From: Candidatus Avimuribaculum pullicola
GTDB taxonomy: Bacteria; Bacteroidota; Bacteroidia; Bacteroidales; Muribaculaceae
Direction: 5' to 3'
DNA length: 64,000 nt
NCBI GenBank assembly: GCA_018716295.1
Contig: DVKC01000011.1
Span: forward strand, 1 to 64,000
Program-made: the position numbers and the translations under genes
Shown here: positions 50,577 through 59,532 of the stretch, in pieces
How positions within the stretch are numbered: the stretch's first letter is position 1
How the letters are laid out: the number at the start of each line of letters is the position of its first letter
Notes under the pieces: generated by a model
The model's database searches: none
Seen by the model: only the letters and a program-made list of their open reading frames with translations
Told to the model about the DNA's origin: nothing

Positions 50577-53513
50577 ATGAAACGTTTCTGGGCAATAGCA
50601 TGTTTGCTATTAATAGCGAGCATAAAGATGGCTGCCGCCGTGATAAGCGGGACGCTTGTATCAAGCACCGACCAATCACCGCTTGCAGGAGCTTCGGTAA
50701 AGCTCATGCGCAACAATGCCGACAGCACGTTTGTGACAGCCGTGTCGGCTGGCAACAACGGGTCATTCAAGCTGAAAAGCGTGGCACGAGGCAAGTATAT
50801 TGTTAGTTTTTCATTCCTCGGGTATGAAACTTTGATGCAAAACATCGAGGTAAAAAGTTCCGACATAAACATGGGGAGAATTCCCATGGCAGAAAGCAGC
50901 ATCTTGCTGGCCGAAACAACCGTAGTGGGTGTAAAAACCGAAATAGTGGTAAAAGAAGACACTATCGAATATAACGCCGACTCATATCGCACACAACCGA
51001 ACGCCGTAGTCGAAGACCTGTTGAAACGGCTACCGGGCGTGGAAGTTGACAGCGAAGGAAAAATCACTGCCAACGGCAAGGAGATAACAAAAATACTTGT
51101 GGACGGCGAGGAGTTTTTCTCCGACGACCCCAAAGTGGCTACAAAGAACTTGCCAGTAAACATCGTTGACAAACTGCAAGTAATCGACCGCAAGAGCGAC
51201 CTTGCCAGGCTTACCGGCGTGGACGACGGCGAAGACGAAACGGTAATCAACCTCACTGTGAAAAAAGGCATGAAGAATGGCTGGTTTGGGAACTTTACCG
51301 GCGGATATGGTACCGACGAGCGGTACACGGGCAATTTCATGGTCAACTACTTCCGCGACAAAAACCAGTTCACGATTTTGGGAAGTGCCAACAACACAAA
51401 TGAAATGGGATTCACCGATCGTGGCGCATCGCGTTTCACCCGTTTTGGCGGCAACCGCGGCATAAGTTCCACACAGTCGATAGGCCTTAACTTTGCCGTA
51501 GGTACCGAGGAAAAATTGCGCATTGGCGGCGACTTGTTCTATTCCCACAGCGACCGCGACAGCCGCAACAGCAGCAATCGCCAATACCTGTTCACCGACT
51601 CCACATCATACTACGATGCCGCAGGAACATCGCGCGACCGTGGGCACAACATTTCGGGCAATTTCCGCCTGAAATGGGAAATCGACTCATTCTCGACACT
51701 CGAATTCCGCCCGCGCTTTGCAATAAGTTTTAGCGACTCGGAAAGTGCCGATAGTTCGGCCACACGTGCCGGCGACGCCAACCGTTCACTCGTCAACCGA
51801 AGCCTCGGCAGCAAGTACAACGACGGCACAAGCTATGAATTTAGCGGACGACTTATTTTCAACCACAAATTCCGCAGCCACCCAGGACGCAGCTACAGCG
51901 CAAGCCTCAATTACCAGTTCAGCGATGTGAAAGAGAATGGCAACACATATACCGACAACACCTATTACCTTGTGGATGGTGAGGACGAAAACATCAACCA
52001 GATATACGACAACCACCAGTGGAGCAACAATGTGCAAGGGCGGCTGACGTGGACCGAACCGCTCGGAAATATCAAAAATGCACGATTCCTCACTTTTTCA
52101 TACAACGGACAATATCGCTTCAACAACGCCGACAAATATGTATATGACCTTGTAGCTCAAGCGACCGGCACTACAGCCGCCAACAGCGCACTGTTATCGA
52201 TGCTCGGCGACCCAGCTTTCAAGCAAGCAGTCATCAAGGAATATGGCTCACTGGCATGGACCAACCCCACAATGCTCACCCAAATAGTAGAAGACGAGTT
52301 GCAACCCGAACTTAACGAAGAGCAGAGCAACCGCTTCCGCAACAATTACTTCAATCAATCAATACAGGTAGGATTCAAGCAAGTGCGCGACAACTACAAC
52401 CTCGATGTGGGGGCAATGGTCAATTCCTCAATGTCGAGCAGCGAAGACCTGATAAACCCCGACCGCAACATTGCCACCCGTTGGGTGTGGAATGTGGCAC
52501 CATACGCCCGCATACGACTAAAAATGAACCAATCACGTTCATTGTCGTTTGACTATCGTGCCCGTTCGTCGCAACCATCGCTGACACAATTGCAGCCCGT
52601 AGCCGACGTGTCGAACCCGTTACGCATAGTCGTTGGTAACCCCGATTTGAAACCAACTTTCACCCAACGTGTAAACCTGCGGTACAGTGACTTCAACCAA
52701 GAGAAACAACGCAGCATAATGGCAATGGCCAATTTCCAATTTGCCACAAACAGCATCATATCCACCACCGATTACGACTCGCAAACGGGTGGACAAGTGA
52801 CAACTTATGAAAATGTCAATGGCGTGTGGAATGCCAACTTGATGGGTATGGCAAGCCTTCCGTTCCGCAATAAAAGTTGGTATTTCTCATCAATGGCAGC
52901 ATTGCGATACTCCAACACTGTCGGGTATAACAACAGCCAATACAATCGAAGCGGCTCATTCTCGGTAAACCTGGCTCCAGACATACGTTTCAACACCGAT
53001 GCCATTCAACTTGAGCTACGTCCAAACTACAACGTGCAAATCACACATAACACCGTGCAATCACAAAACGACCGCACCATACACAGCTATGGCGGAATGT
53101 TCAACGGAGCATACTACACGCCATTCGGACTCGTGTTCAATACCGACATATCATATAGCGGCACCAAAGGCTATAGCGACGGATACGACAGCAACCAATG
53201 GCTGTGGAACGCATCAATATCCTACCAGTTCCTCAAGAACAAAGCAGCTACCATCACAGCCAAGGTATATGACCTGTTGCACCAACGCCAGAACATAAGC
53301 CGCACCATCAACGCAAGCTACATTGAAGATAGCGAGTACAACGCTGTCACACGCTATGCCATGTTCACGTTCACCTACCGCTTCACAACATTCGGCAACA
53401 ACAGCTCGGCCGACGAACCGCCCATCAATTACGACGGGCGCAGGCCTGGCGGGCATCGCCGAGGCGCAGGTGGTCCGCCTCCAGGAGGAATGCGCCGTGG
53501 CATGAGATTTTGA
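50577..53513 (+). CDS. Outer-membrane beta-barrel receptor with carboxypeptidase-regulatory N-terminus
   Basis: A 978-residue protein: signal peptide (about 1-20), CarboxypepD-regulatory-like domain (about 22-105, SGTLVSSTDQSPLAGASVKL, GYETL), a plug-like region (about 110-205, VVEDLLKRLPGVEVD, ILVDGEEFFSDDP) and a large beta-barrel of the outer-membrane OMP_b-brl_3 type (TonB-receptor-like) to residue about 950. It ends in a Gly/Arg/Pro-rich tail (GGHRRGAGGPPPGG) and a terminal Phe. No SusD partner gene is adjacent, so it is probably a solitary transporter or adhesin and not a Sus-type glycan system. The ATG at 50577 fits the signal peptide best; the frame opens at 50502. Confidence 0.88.
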   Translation: MKRFWAIACLLLIASIKMAAAVISGTLVSSTDQSPLAGASVKLMRNNADSTFVTAVSAGNNGSFKLKSVARGKYIVSFSFLGYETLMQNIEVKSSDINMGRIPMAESSILLAETTVVGVKTEIVVKEDTIEYNADSYRTQPNAVVEDLLKRLPGVEVDSEGKITANGKEITKILVDGEEFFSDDPKVATKNLPVNIVDKLQVIDRKSDLARLTGVDDGEDETVINLTVKKGMKNGWFGNFTGGYGTDERYTGNFMVNYFRDKNQFTILGSANNTNEMGFTDRGASRFTRFGGNRGISSTQSIGLNFAVGTEEKLRIGGDLFYSHSDRDSRNSSNRQYLFTDSTSYYDAAGTSRDRGHNISGNFRLKWEIDSFSTLEFRPRFAISFSDSESADSSATRAGDANRSLVNRSLGSKYNDGTSYEFSGRLIFNHKFRSHPGRSYSASLNYQFSDVKENGNTYTDNTYYLVDGEDENINQIYDNHQWSNNVQGRLTWTEPLGNIKNARFLTFSYNGQYRFNNADKYVYDLVAQATGTTAANSALLSMLGDPAFKQAVIKEYGSLAWTNPTMLTQIVEDELQPELNEEQSNRFRNNYFNQSIQVGFKQVRDNYNLDVGAMVNSSMSSSEDLINPDRNIATRWVWNVAPYARIRLKMNQSRSLSFDYRARSSQPSLTQLQPVADVSNPLRIVVGNPDLKPTFTQRVNLRYSDFNQEKQRSIMAMANFQFATNSIISTTDYDSQTGGQVTTYENVNGVWNANLMGMASLPFRNKSWYFSSMAALRYSNTVGYNNSQYNRSGSFSVNLAPDIRFNTDAIQLELRPNYNVQITHNTVQSQNDRTIHSYGGMFNGAYYTPFGLVFNTDISYSGTKGYSDGYDSNQWLWNASISYQFLKNKAATITAKVYDLLHQRQNISRTINASYIEDSEYNAVTRYAMFTFTYRFTTFGNNSSADEPPINYDGRRPGGHRRGAGGPPPGGMRRGMRF

Positions 53514-53585
53514 ACCATCGGTACGACACTCCCGACTTTCCGATTTTTTAACTGCCCTGCAATAAGAATGCAGAGCTTTTTTATC

Positions 53586-53593
53586 TATTTTTG
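53586..53593 (+). promoter_or_regulatory. -7 promoter box of the endonuclease I gene
   Basis: TATTTTTG lies 25 nt before the ATG at 53619. This supports 53619 over an upstream frame start at 53568. Confidence 0.45.
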
Positions 53594-53618
53594 TAGATTG
53601 TCAACAAATCATTTAATA

Positions 53619-55304
53619 ATGGACAAAAATCACCTTGCAATAATGTTGCTTACGGTAGCTATGCCACTTGCAGCCGAGATCCCGGCAGGTTATTATAGCT
53701 CACTTGACGGACTGCGCGACCAATCATTGAAAGACCAATTATGCGACATAATACACTCGCACACGCGACTCAATTACAACAGCCTGTGGGACTACTACCC
53801 CGAAACCGACGCATACCCCGAAAGGGTGAACGGAAGGCTGCTCGTGTGGGACATGTATTCCGACAACTGGGACAGCCGCCAATATTATTACTATGGCGGC
53901 ACCCGCGGACTCAACCGCGAACACTCAGTTCCTAAAAGTTGGTGGGGTTCGGGCAACGATGCCATCTACAACTTCCCTGCTGGTACCGACATCATGCACA
54001 TATTGCCGTCGGACGGCGATGCCAACATGGCCAAATCAAACTACCCGCTTGGCGAGGTTGACAACTCCGGGATTACATTCACCAATGGCACCACCACTGT
54101 GGGGCTGCCTGTGGGCGGACAAGGGGGCGGCTCGTCGAGGGTGTTTGAACCCGACGACGAGTACAAGGGCGACTTTGCCCGCATCTACTTCTACATGGTA
54201 ACGTGTTACCAAGACTACACATGGCGTTACAACTACATGTTCTCAAACAGCACCTACCTGTCGATGCGCGACTGGGCCATCGACTTGCTCCTCGACTGGT
54301 CGCGCAACGACCCTGTGAGCCAGAAAGAACTCGACCGCAACGATGCCGTGTACTCCATACAAGGAAACCGCAACCCATTTGTCGATGACCCCGAGTTGGT
54401 GGAATACATCTGGGGCGACCGCCAAGGCGAGCCTTACAGCGTGGAGCACTATGAAGGCGACCCTGTACTGATAAGCCCTGTCCAAGACAGCGAGCTGAAC
54501 TTTGGCGAAGTGGCTGTGGGGGCATCGCAGAACGTTGACCTTTACATAAAGGGCGAAGGGTTGACAGGCAATCTGTCGGTAGCCATATATGGCGATAACC
54601 GCAGCCTCTTCAAAGCTGCTGCAACTTCGATTCCGGCGACAAACGCCAATAGAGCATCGGGCTTCCAATTGCGCATAACATATTCGCCGACTTCAGTAGG
54701 AGAACACTCGGCACGCTTAAGTGTATATGACGGCGGCATAACTGGCAGCGTGGGCGTATCGCTCACCGGGTCGTGTCTGCCAGTTCCCACACTTTCGAAA
54801 CTCACGGCACGACAAGCCACCAACGTCACCGCAACATCATACCGTGCCAACTGGGACGCAGCACCCGCCGATGAAACCATCGACTACTACGTTGTCACAC
54901 GCACCATTTACGGCAGCGACGGCTCGTCATCAACCACGATGGAGCAATCGGAAGAGAACTACCTCGACTTCGACGACATGCAACCCGGCGAAACGCACAC
55001 CTACTATGTGCAATCGAGCCGCCTCGGCTACCTATCCGAACCGTCCAACACCATCAACGTCGGCACATCGAGCGCAGCCACAGTGACATATAACAGCCCG
55101 CTCGCCGTGACAACCTACGAAGGGCGATTGGTGCGCTTCACCTGCAATGAGCCACACACAGGCTGCCGCATACACGACATCAGCGGACGACTTGTCGAGC
55201 TGCTGCCAACCTTGGAAAGCGGCACCACGATTACACTCCCCTACGGAGCCTATATCATCACCACCGACCAGCACCGCACTCCAATCAAAATACTCGTGAG
55301 GTAA
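53619..55304 (+). CDS. Secreted endonuclease I family nuclease with T9SS-type C-terminus
   Basis: A 561-residue exported nuclease. After a signal peptide (about 1-19) comes an endonuclease I/EndA-type domain (about 22-265) with the metal-finger motif RGLNREHSVPKSWWG (catalytic His), DIMHILPSDGDANMAKSNYPLG and the closing RNPFVDDPELVEYIWG. Then follow an Ig-like domain (about 285-380), a fibronectin III-like domain (about 390-480) and a C-terminal sorting-type domain (CRIHDISGRLVELL, YIITTDQ, PIKILVR). It probably degrades extracellular nucleic acid for nutrition or biofilm turnover. Confidence 0.88.
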   Translation: MDKNHLAIMLLTVAMPLAAEIPAGYYSSLDGLRDQSLKDQLCDIIHSHTRLNYNSLWDYYPETDAYPERVNGRLLVWDMYSDNWDSRQYYYYGGTRGLNREHSVPKSWWGSGNDAIYNFPAGTDIMHILPSDGDANMAKSNYPLGEVDNSGITFTNGTTTVGLPVGGQGGGSSRVFEPDDEYKGDFARIYFYMVTCYQDYTWRYNYMFSNSTYLSMRDWAIDLLLDWSRNDPVSQKELDRNDAVYSIQGNRNPFVDDPELVEYIWGDRQGEPYSVEHYEGDPVLISPVQDSELNFGEVAVGASQNVDLYIKGEGLTGNLSVAIYGDNRSLFKAAATSIPATNANRASGFQLRITYSPTSVGEHSARLSVYDGGITGSVGVSLTGSCLPVPTLSKLTARQATNVTATSYRANWDAAPADETIDYYVVTRTIYGSDGSSSTTMEQSEENYLDFDDMQPGETHTYYVQSSRLGYLSEPSNTINVGTSSAATVTYNSPLAVTTYEGRLVRFTCNEPHTGCRIHDISGRLVELLPTLESGTTITLPYGAYIITTDQHRTPIKILVR

Positions 55305-55327
55305 CCACAGACCAACATCGAAACAGC

Positions 55328-55372
55328 AACAACAGAGGCGCGCCCGCACATTCGGGACGCGCCTCTGTTGTT
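55328..55372. terminator. Strong bidirectional terminator between endonuclease and deoC
   Basis: A perfect 15-bp stem (55328-55342 with 55358-55372, AACAACAGAGGCGCG) with a possible inner CCCG/CGGG pair, in the convergent gap. Confidence 0.85.
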
Positions 55373-55399
55373 AGCCAAAATTGCATCAATTCCGATAAA

Positions 55400-56320
55400 T
55401 CAGAAAACATCAACCTTGCTGCCTGTAATGTCGGCAAATAGGTTATTTGCAAGGCTTGATGCTCCAATGCGGAAATATTCGTTTGTGAGCCACTTCTCGC
55501 CCAACACTTCTTTCACAATTGTATAATACTTCAGTGCATCCTCGGTGGTACGTACCCCGCCCGACACCTTGAAGCCCACCATGCGTCCGTGGCGTTCATG
55601 ATATTCCTTGATGCACTGGCACATCACCCAAGCCGCCTCAAGCGAAGCCCCTGGATAAATCTTGCCAGTCGAAGTCTTGATAAAATCGGCACCTGAATAC
55701 ATCGACAATATTGAAGCCGCACGTATATTCTCGGCTGTTTTCAATGCGCCAGTTTCAAGTATTACTTTCAAACGGGCATCACCTGCGGCTTCCTTGATTT
55801 CCGAGATTTCATCGCATAAATCCTCGTATGCCCCATCAGCAAAATACCCCAAATTGAACACTATGTCAACCTCATCGGCCCCATCGGCCACAGCAAGGGC
55901 AGTTTCGGCACACTTCACTTCCAAGTGCGCTTGCGACGACGGGAAATTGGCCGAACAAACGGCTATATTCACCTCGCTGACCTCAAGCGTCTGCCGCACC
56001 ACACTGGCAAAGTTGGAATACACGCATATTGCAGCCACATTGGGATACTGTGGATAATTCTCCTCAAAATCGTTCACGCGGCGTGTGAATGCGGCAACCG
56101 ACCGTTCGCTGTCGGTACTGTTGAGTGTCGTAAGGTCAATGCAGTTAAACATAAAGCTGTAAACGCTTTCCGAACGGTTCTCATCAAGATGTTCAGCAAG
56201 CAATTTCTCCACGCTATTTTTCACTTGCAAGTCATCGGTAGTGACATTGCTCTCATTGATAGCCTGCACATACTTGTCGGCAACAGGCAACTCATGCTCA
56301 TGATTGTGTTCGTGTTCCAT
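55400..56320 (-). CDS. deoC: Deoxyribose-phosphate aldolase
   Basis: A 306-residue class I aldolase cleaving 2-deoxyribose 5-phosphate in deoxynucleoside catabolism. The Schiff-base Lys is in DFIKTSTGK (about residue 215) and the second Lys in VGFKVSGGVRT (about residue 248); the phosphate-binding SGGVRT is present. It is longer than the usual 220-260, with an N-terminal extension holding a His-rich metal-binding-like stretch (MEHEHNHEHE). Its ATG overlaps the upstream gene's stop by one base. Confidence 0.93.
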   Translation of the reverse strand: MEHEHNHEHELPVADKYVQAINESNVTTDDLQVKNSVEKLLAEHLDENRSESVYSFMFNCIDLTTLNSTDSERSVAAFTRRVNDFEENYPQYPNVAAICVYSNFASVVRQTLEVSEVNIAVCSANFPSSQAHLEVKCAETALAVADGADEVDIVFNLGYFADGAYEDLCDEISEIKEAAGDARLKVILETGALKTAENIRAASILSMYSGADFIKTSTGKIYPGASLEAAWVMCQCIKEYHERHGRMVGFKVSGGVRTTEDALKYYTIVKEVLGEKWLTNEYFRIGASSLANNLFADITGSKVDVF

Positions 56321-56661
56321 TATATTGTTTTTTTATGTTTTAGTTTCTCGTTTTGGAGGTGGCGGGTGCTGTCGCGGCGGGTTTTCTTTTCGATGCTTGC
56401 CTCAAGGGCTGCGGTGAGGTCAACGCCAGTCTGATTGGCAATGCACAACAATACCCACAACACATCGGCAAGCTCCTCCGACAAAGCATCGGGATTTTCG
56501 CCCTGCTTGAACGATTGGTCGCCATAACGGCGCGACATCACACGCGCCAACTCACCCACTTCCTCGGTAAGGACAGCAAGATTGGTCAGTTCGCTGAAGT
56601 AGCGCACACCATAAGTGTGAATCCACTCGTCAACGCGCTTCTGAGCTTCTTCAATGGTCAT
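56320..56661 (-). CDS. MazG-like nucleotide pyrophosphohydrolase
   Basis: A 113-residue all-alpha NTP pyrophosphatase. The metal-binding EExxE pattern LTEEVGELARVM (about 31-42) and EELADVLWVLLCIAN (about 61-75) define the MazG/dUTPase-like fold. The single short domain resembles house-cleaning enzymes that remove aberrant nucleotides. It overlaps deoC by one base (TAATG) and follows dtd by 12 bp. Confidence 0.85.
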   Translation of the reverse strand: MTIEEAQKRVDEWIHTYGVRYFSELTNLAVLTEEVGELARVMSRRYGDQSFKQGENPDALSEELADVLWVLLCIANQTGVDLTAALEASIEKKTRRDSTRHLQNEKLKHKKTI

Positions 56662-56673
56662 ATCTATGCAAAT

Positions 56674-57126
56674 TTAGACTTTATTCTTCGAATCTACAAT
56701 TATCGTCACTGGCCCGTCATTGACCAACTCGACCTGCATGTTGGCGCCAAATTGCCCACGTGCGACGCTTCGACCTAACAGCAATTGCACCTGTTCGCAG
56801 AAACGCTCATACAGCGGCACAGCAAGTTCATGCCCAGCCGCGTGGATATACGACGGGCGATTGCCTTTCTTGGTAGATGCCGCGAGCGTGAACTGGCTCA
56901 CGGCAAGCACATCGCCGCCAACATCGACCACACTACGGTTCATAACGCCAGCTTCATCATCAAATATGCGCATATTCACCATTTTCTGCGCAAGCCAATC
57001 GACATCATCGGCAGTGTCGCCTTCAACAACGCCCACCAGCACCATCAACCCCGCTCCTATCGAGCTGAACAAGTCGCCGCCAATAGTCACAGAAGCTCGC
57101 GACACACGTTGAATTACAATTTTCAT
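56674..57126 (-). CDS. dtd: D-aminoacyl-tRNA deacylase
   Basis: A 150-residue proofreading enzyme that frees D-amino acids from tRNA. The cross-subunit Gly-cisPro motif lies in the GPVTI-type segment NDGPVTIIVD near the C-terminus, and the SQFTLAA motif (about 78-84) is conserved, with KGNRPSYIHAA following. Its start codon overlaps the uvrC stop by one base. Confidence 0.96.
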   Translation of the reverse strand: MKIVIQRVSRASVTIGGDLFSSIGAGLMVLVGVVEGDTADDVDWLAQKMVNMRIFDDEAGVMNRSVVDVGGDVLAVSQFTLAASTKKGNRPSYIHAAGHELAVPLYERFCEQVQLLLGRSVARGQFGANMQVELVNDGPVTIIVDSKNKV

Positions 57127-58940
57127 TACTTTGTTTCTACTATTTCTTCTCTTAATCCGTCATAAACAATTTTTGCTTTGGCAGGCCCTACAACTGCGGC
57201 AATATCCTCAAGCGAAGCTTCGCGTACACGCTTAAGGCTCTTAAAATGCTTCAGCAATGTATCACGCGTCTTTTCGCCGATGCCTTTGATGTCGTCAAAA
57301 GCCGAATGAACTTGCCCCTTGCTACGGCGATTGCGATGATGGGTGATGCCAAATCGATGGGCTTCGTCACGCAAGTGCTGCACGACTTTCAGCGATTCGC
57401 TATTTTTGTCGATATACAACGGAACGCTGTCGCCAGGGAAATAAATCTCTTCAAGCCGCTTGGCGATTCCCACAAGAGCAACCTTGCCACGCAGCCCCAT
57501 TGCATCAAAAGCCTCCACAGCCGCGCTTAATTGCCCTTTGCCGCCATCTACGATGACCAGCTGAGGCAACTCCTCACCCTCCTGCATAAGCCGCGTGTAG
57601 CGGCGTGTAAGCACTTCCTTCATCGATGCGAAATCATCGGGACCGACAACGGTCTTTATATTAAAGTGCCTATAATCACGTTTCGAGGGTTTGGCATTCT
57701 TGAATACCACACACGATGCCACGGGATTTGTCCCTTGTATGTTGGAGTTATCAAAACACTCTATGTGCCGTGGCAATTCAGTGAGATGGAAATCACGCTG
57801 CAGCGTGGTCAACGTGCGCATGGTGCGTTGCTCGGGATTTAGCTTCTCCGATGTCTTCAGTTTGTCGATTTTGTATTGCTTGGCATTCTTCAACGACACT
57901 TCAAGAAGTTTCTTCTTGTCGCCCTTTTGCGGAATGGTAAATGTAACCCCTTCAAACTCCACATCGGGCAATTCAGGCACTATTATCTCGCGCACACGGC
58001 GTTCAAATTTTGTCTGTAGCTCATTTATGGCCATTGACAAAATTTCAGCAACGGTTTCATCGAGTTTTTTCCGATACTCAAGAGTAAGGCTCTGCACAAT
58101 CGAGCCATTGCGAATGTGCATGTAGTTGATGTAATAGCAATCATCGTCGCTATCGACCGAATACACGTCAACATCGTGGATTGTGGCACTCACGATTACC
58201 GAACGAGCCTTATACCGCTCCACAAGCAGATATTTTTCCTTAATCTCCTGTGCTTCCTCAAAACGCATCTCGGCAGCGAGCCTTGCCATTTCATCTTTCA
58301 AGTAATCGCTCACCTGCTGCACATTTCCATTCAATATCTGCTTGATTTCATCGAAATATTTGCCGTATGTCGCCGCATCAACAAGACCTTCGCAACACCC
58401 TTGGCAGTTCTTGATATGATATTGCAAACACACCTTGTGCTTATGTTTCTCGATGCTCTCGGAAGTTATCGGCAAACGACACGTGCGTATAGGATACATT
58501 TCACGCAACGTTTCGATTACTGTTTTCGCAACCGACAAATTGGAGTACGGGCCGAAATATTTACCCCCACTCTTCGTCACGGTGCGCGTCAAGAACACCC
58601 GTGGATACATCTCATTGGTGACACATATCCACGGGTATGACTTGTCATCTTTAAGCAGAACATTATATCGAGGTTTGTACTCCTTGATAAGGCTATTCTC
58701 AAGGTGCAAGGCATCTTCCTCGCTGCCTACTACAATATATCGCAAGTCGCGAATGTTGCGGACGAGCAGGTTTGTACGAGCCACGCTATGAACACGGTTG
58801 AAGTAGCTGCTCACACGGCGACGCAAACGCTTGGCTTTACCCACGTATATCACTGTGCCATCTTTATCGTAATAAAGATACACACCCGGGCTGTCGGGGA
58901 GCAGCTCAACCTTTTCTTTCAAATCTTCACGCGTATTCAC
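57126..58940 (-). CDS. uvrC: Excinuclease ABC subunit C
   Basis: A 604-residue nucleotide-excision repair nuclease. Domains in order: GIY-YIG nuclease (about 13-95, PGVYLYYDKDGTVIYVGKAK), a Cys-rich region (CQYHIKNCQGCCEG, about 170-185), UVR helix pair (about 205-240), RNase H-like nuclease (about 370-540, ECFDNSNIQG, VDGGKGQLS) and a C-terminal helix-hairpin-helix pair (about 545-600). All domains are present, so it should make both incisions. Confidence 0.97.
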   Translation of the reverse strand: MNTREDLKEKVELLPDSPGVYLYYDKDGTVIYVGKAKRLRRRVSSYFNRVHSVARTNLLVRNIRDLRYIVVGSEEDALHLENSLIKEYKPRYNVLLKDDKSYPWICVTNEMYPRVFLTRTVTKSGGKYFGPYSNLSVAKTVIETLREMYPIRTCRLPITSESIEKHKHKVCLQYHIKNCQGCCEGLVDAATYGKYFDEIKQILNGNVQQVSDYLKDEMARLAAEMRFEEAQEIKEKYLLVERYKARSVIVSATIHDVDVYSVDSDDDCYYINYMHIRNGSIVQSLTLEYRKKLDETVAEILSMAINELQTKFERRVREIIVPELPDVEFEGVTFTIPQKGDKKKLLEVSLKNAKQYKIDKLKTSEKLNPEQRTMRTLTTLQRDFHLTELPRHIECFDNSNIQGTNPVASCVVFKNAKPSKRDYRHFNIKTVVGPDDFASMKEVLTRRYTRLMQEGEELPQLVIVDGGKGQLSAAVEAFDAMGLRGKVALVGIAKRLEEIYFPGDSVPLYIDKNSESLKVVQHLRDEAHRFGITHHRNRRSKGQVHSAFDDIKGIGEKTRDTLLKHFKSLKRVREASLEDIAAVVGPAKAKIVYDGLREEIVETK

Positions 58941-58953
58941 ACCCTTGCCGCAA

Positions 58954-59487
58954 TCAGCACACTATAAGCGAGCGCACATCTACCCCCTCGGGGAAAGCCT
59001 TGCGTCCATCAAGTTCTTCCAGCTCTACAATGAAGCTGACGTATATTTTTTTCGGGTTCATCGACTTTACAAGCTCATAAGCCGCCACCATCGTTCCACC
59101 AGTAGCGAGCAAGTCGTCATGCAATACCACCACGTCATTTTCGTTGATAGCATCACGGTGTATCTCGATTTCGTCGGTGCCATATTCCTTTTGATAAGTT
59201 TTCTTCACAGTGTCGGCAGGCAATTTGCCCGGTTTGCGAACAGGCACAAATCCTGCACCAAGTTCTTGGGCAAGTATTGCGCCACACACAAACCCACGGG
59301 CTTCGATACCCACGACCTTTGTCACGCCAAGCCCTTCGTATTCATTCTTCAGTTCGTCACAAACCAAGTGCAAAGCTTCGGCATCTTTAAACAGCGTAGT
59401 CACATCCCAGAACAGTATGCCCTTAACCGGGAAATCGGGTATTGCACGAAGCGATGCTTTTATTCTTTCTACTTTTTCTTTTTCCAT
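58954..59487 (-). CDS. apt: Adenine phosphoribosyltransferase
   Basis: A 177-residue purine-salvage enzyme making AMP from adenine and PRPP. The PRPP-binding motif VVLHDDLLATGGTM (about 122-135) and GIEARGFVCGAILA (about 58-71) are typical. It lies 13 bp before uvrC and 45 bp after mnmG, with a parS site in the latter gap. Confidence 0.96.
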   Translation of the reverse strand: MEKEKVERIKASLRAIPDFPVKGILFWDVTTLFKDAEALHLVCDELKNEYEGLGVTKVVGIEARGFVCGAILAQELGAGFVPVRKPGKLPADTVKKTYQKEYGTDEIEIHRDAINENDVVVLHDDLLATGGTMVAAYELVKSMNPKKIYVSFIVELEELDGRKAFPEGVDVRSLIVC

Positions 59488-59508
59488 AATTATGATGTTT
59501 TTTAAAAT

Positions 59509-59524
59509 TGTTCCACGTGAAACA
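59509..59524. promoter_or_regulatory. parS centromere-like site (ParB binding)
   Basis: TGTTCCACGTGAAACA is an exact match to the bacterial chromosomal parS consensus TGTTnCACGTGAAACA. It fills much of the 45-bp gap between mnmG and apt. No other full match is seen in the window. parS sites cluster near replication origins, so this region is probably origin-proximal. No parA or parB gene lies in the window. Confidence 0.85.
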
Positions 59525-59532
59525 TTTTGTAG

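Noticed and set aside
50577-53513. Sus-type polysaccharide utilisation locus
   Set aside because: The receptor-like barrel has no SusD, sensor or glycoside hydrolase gene beside it.
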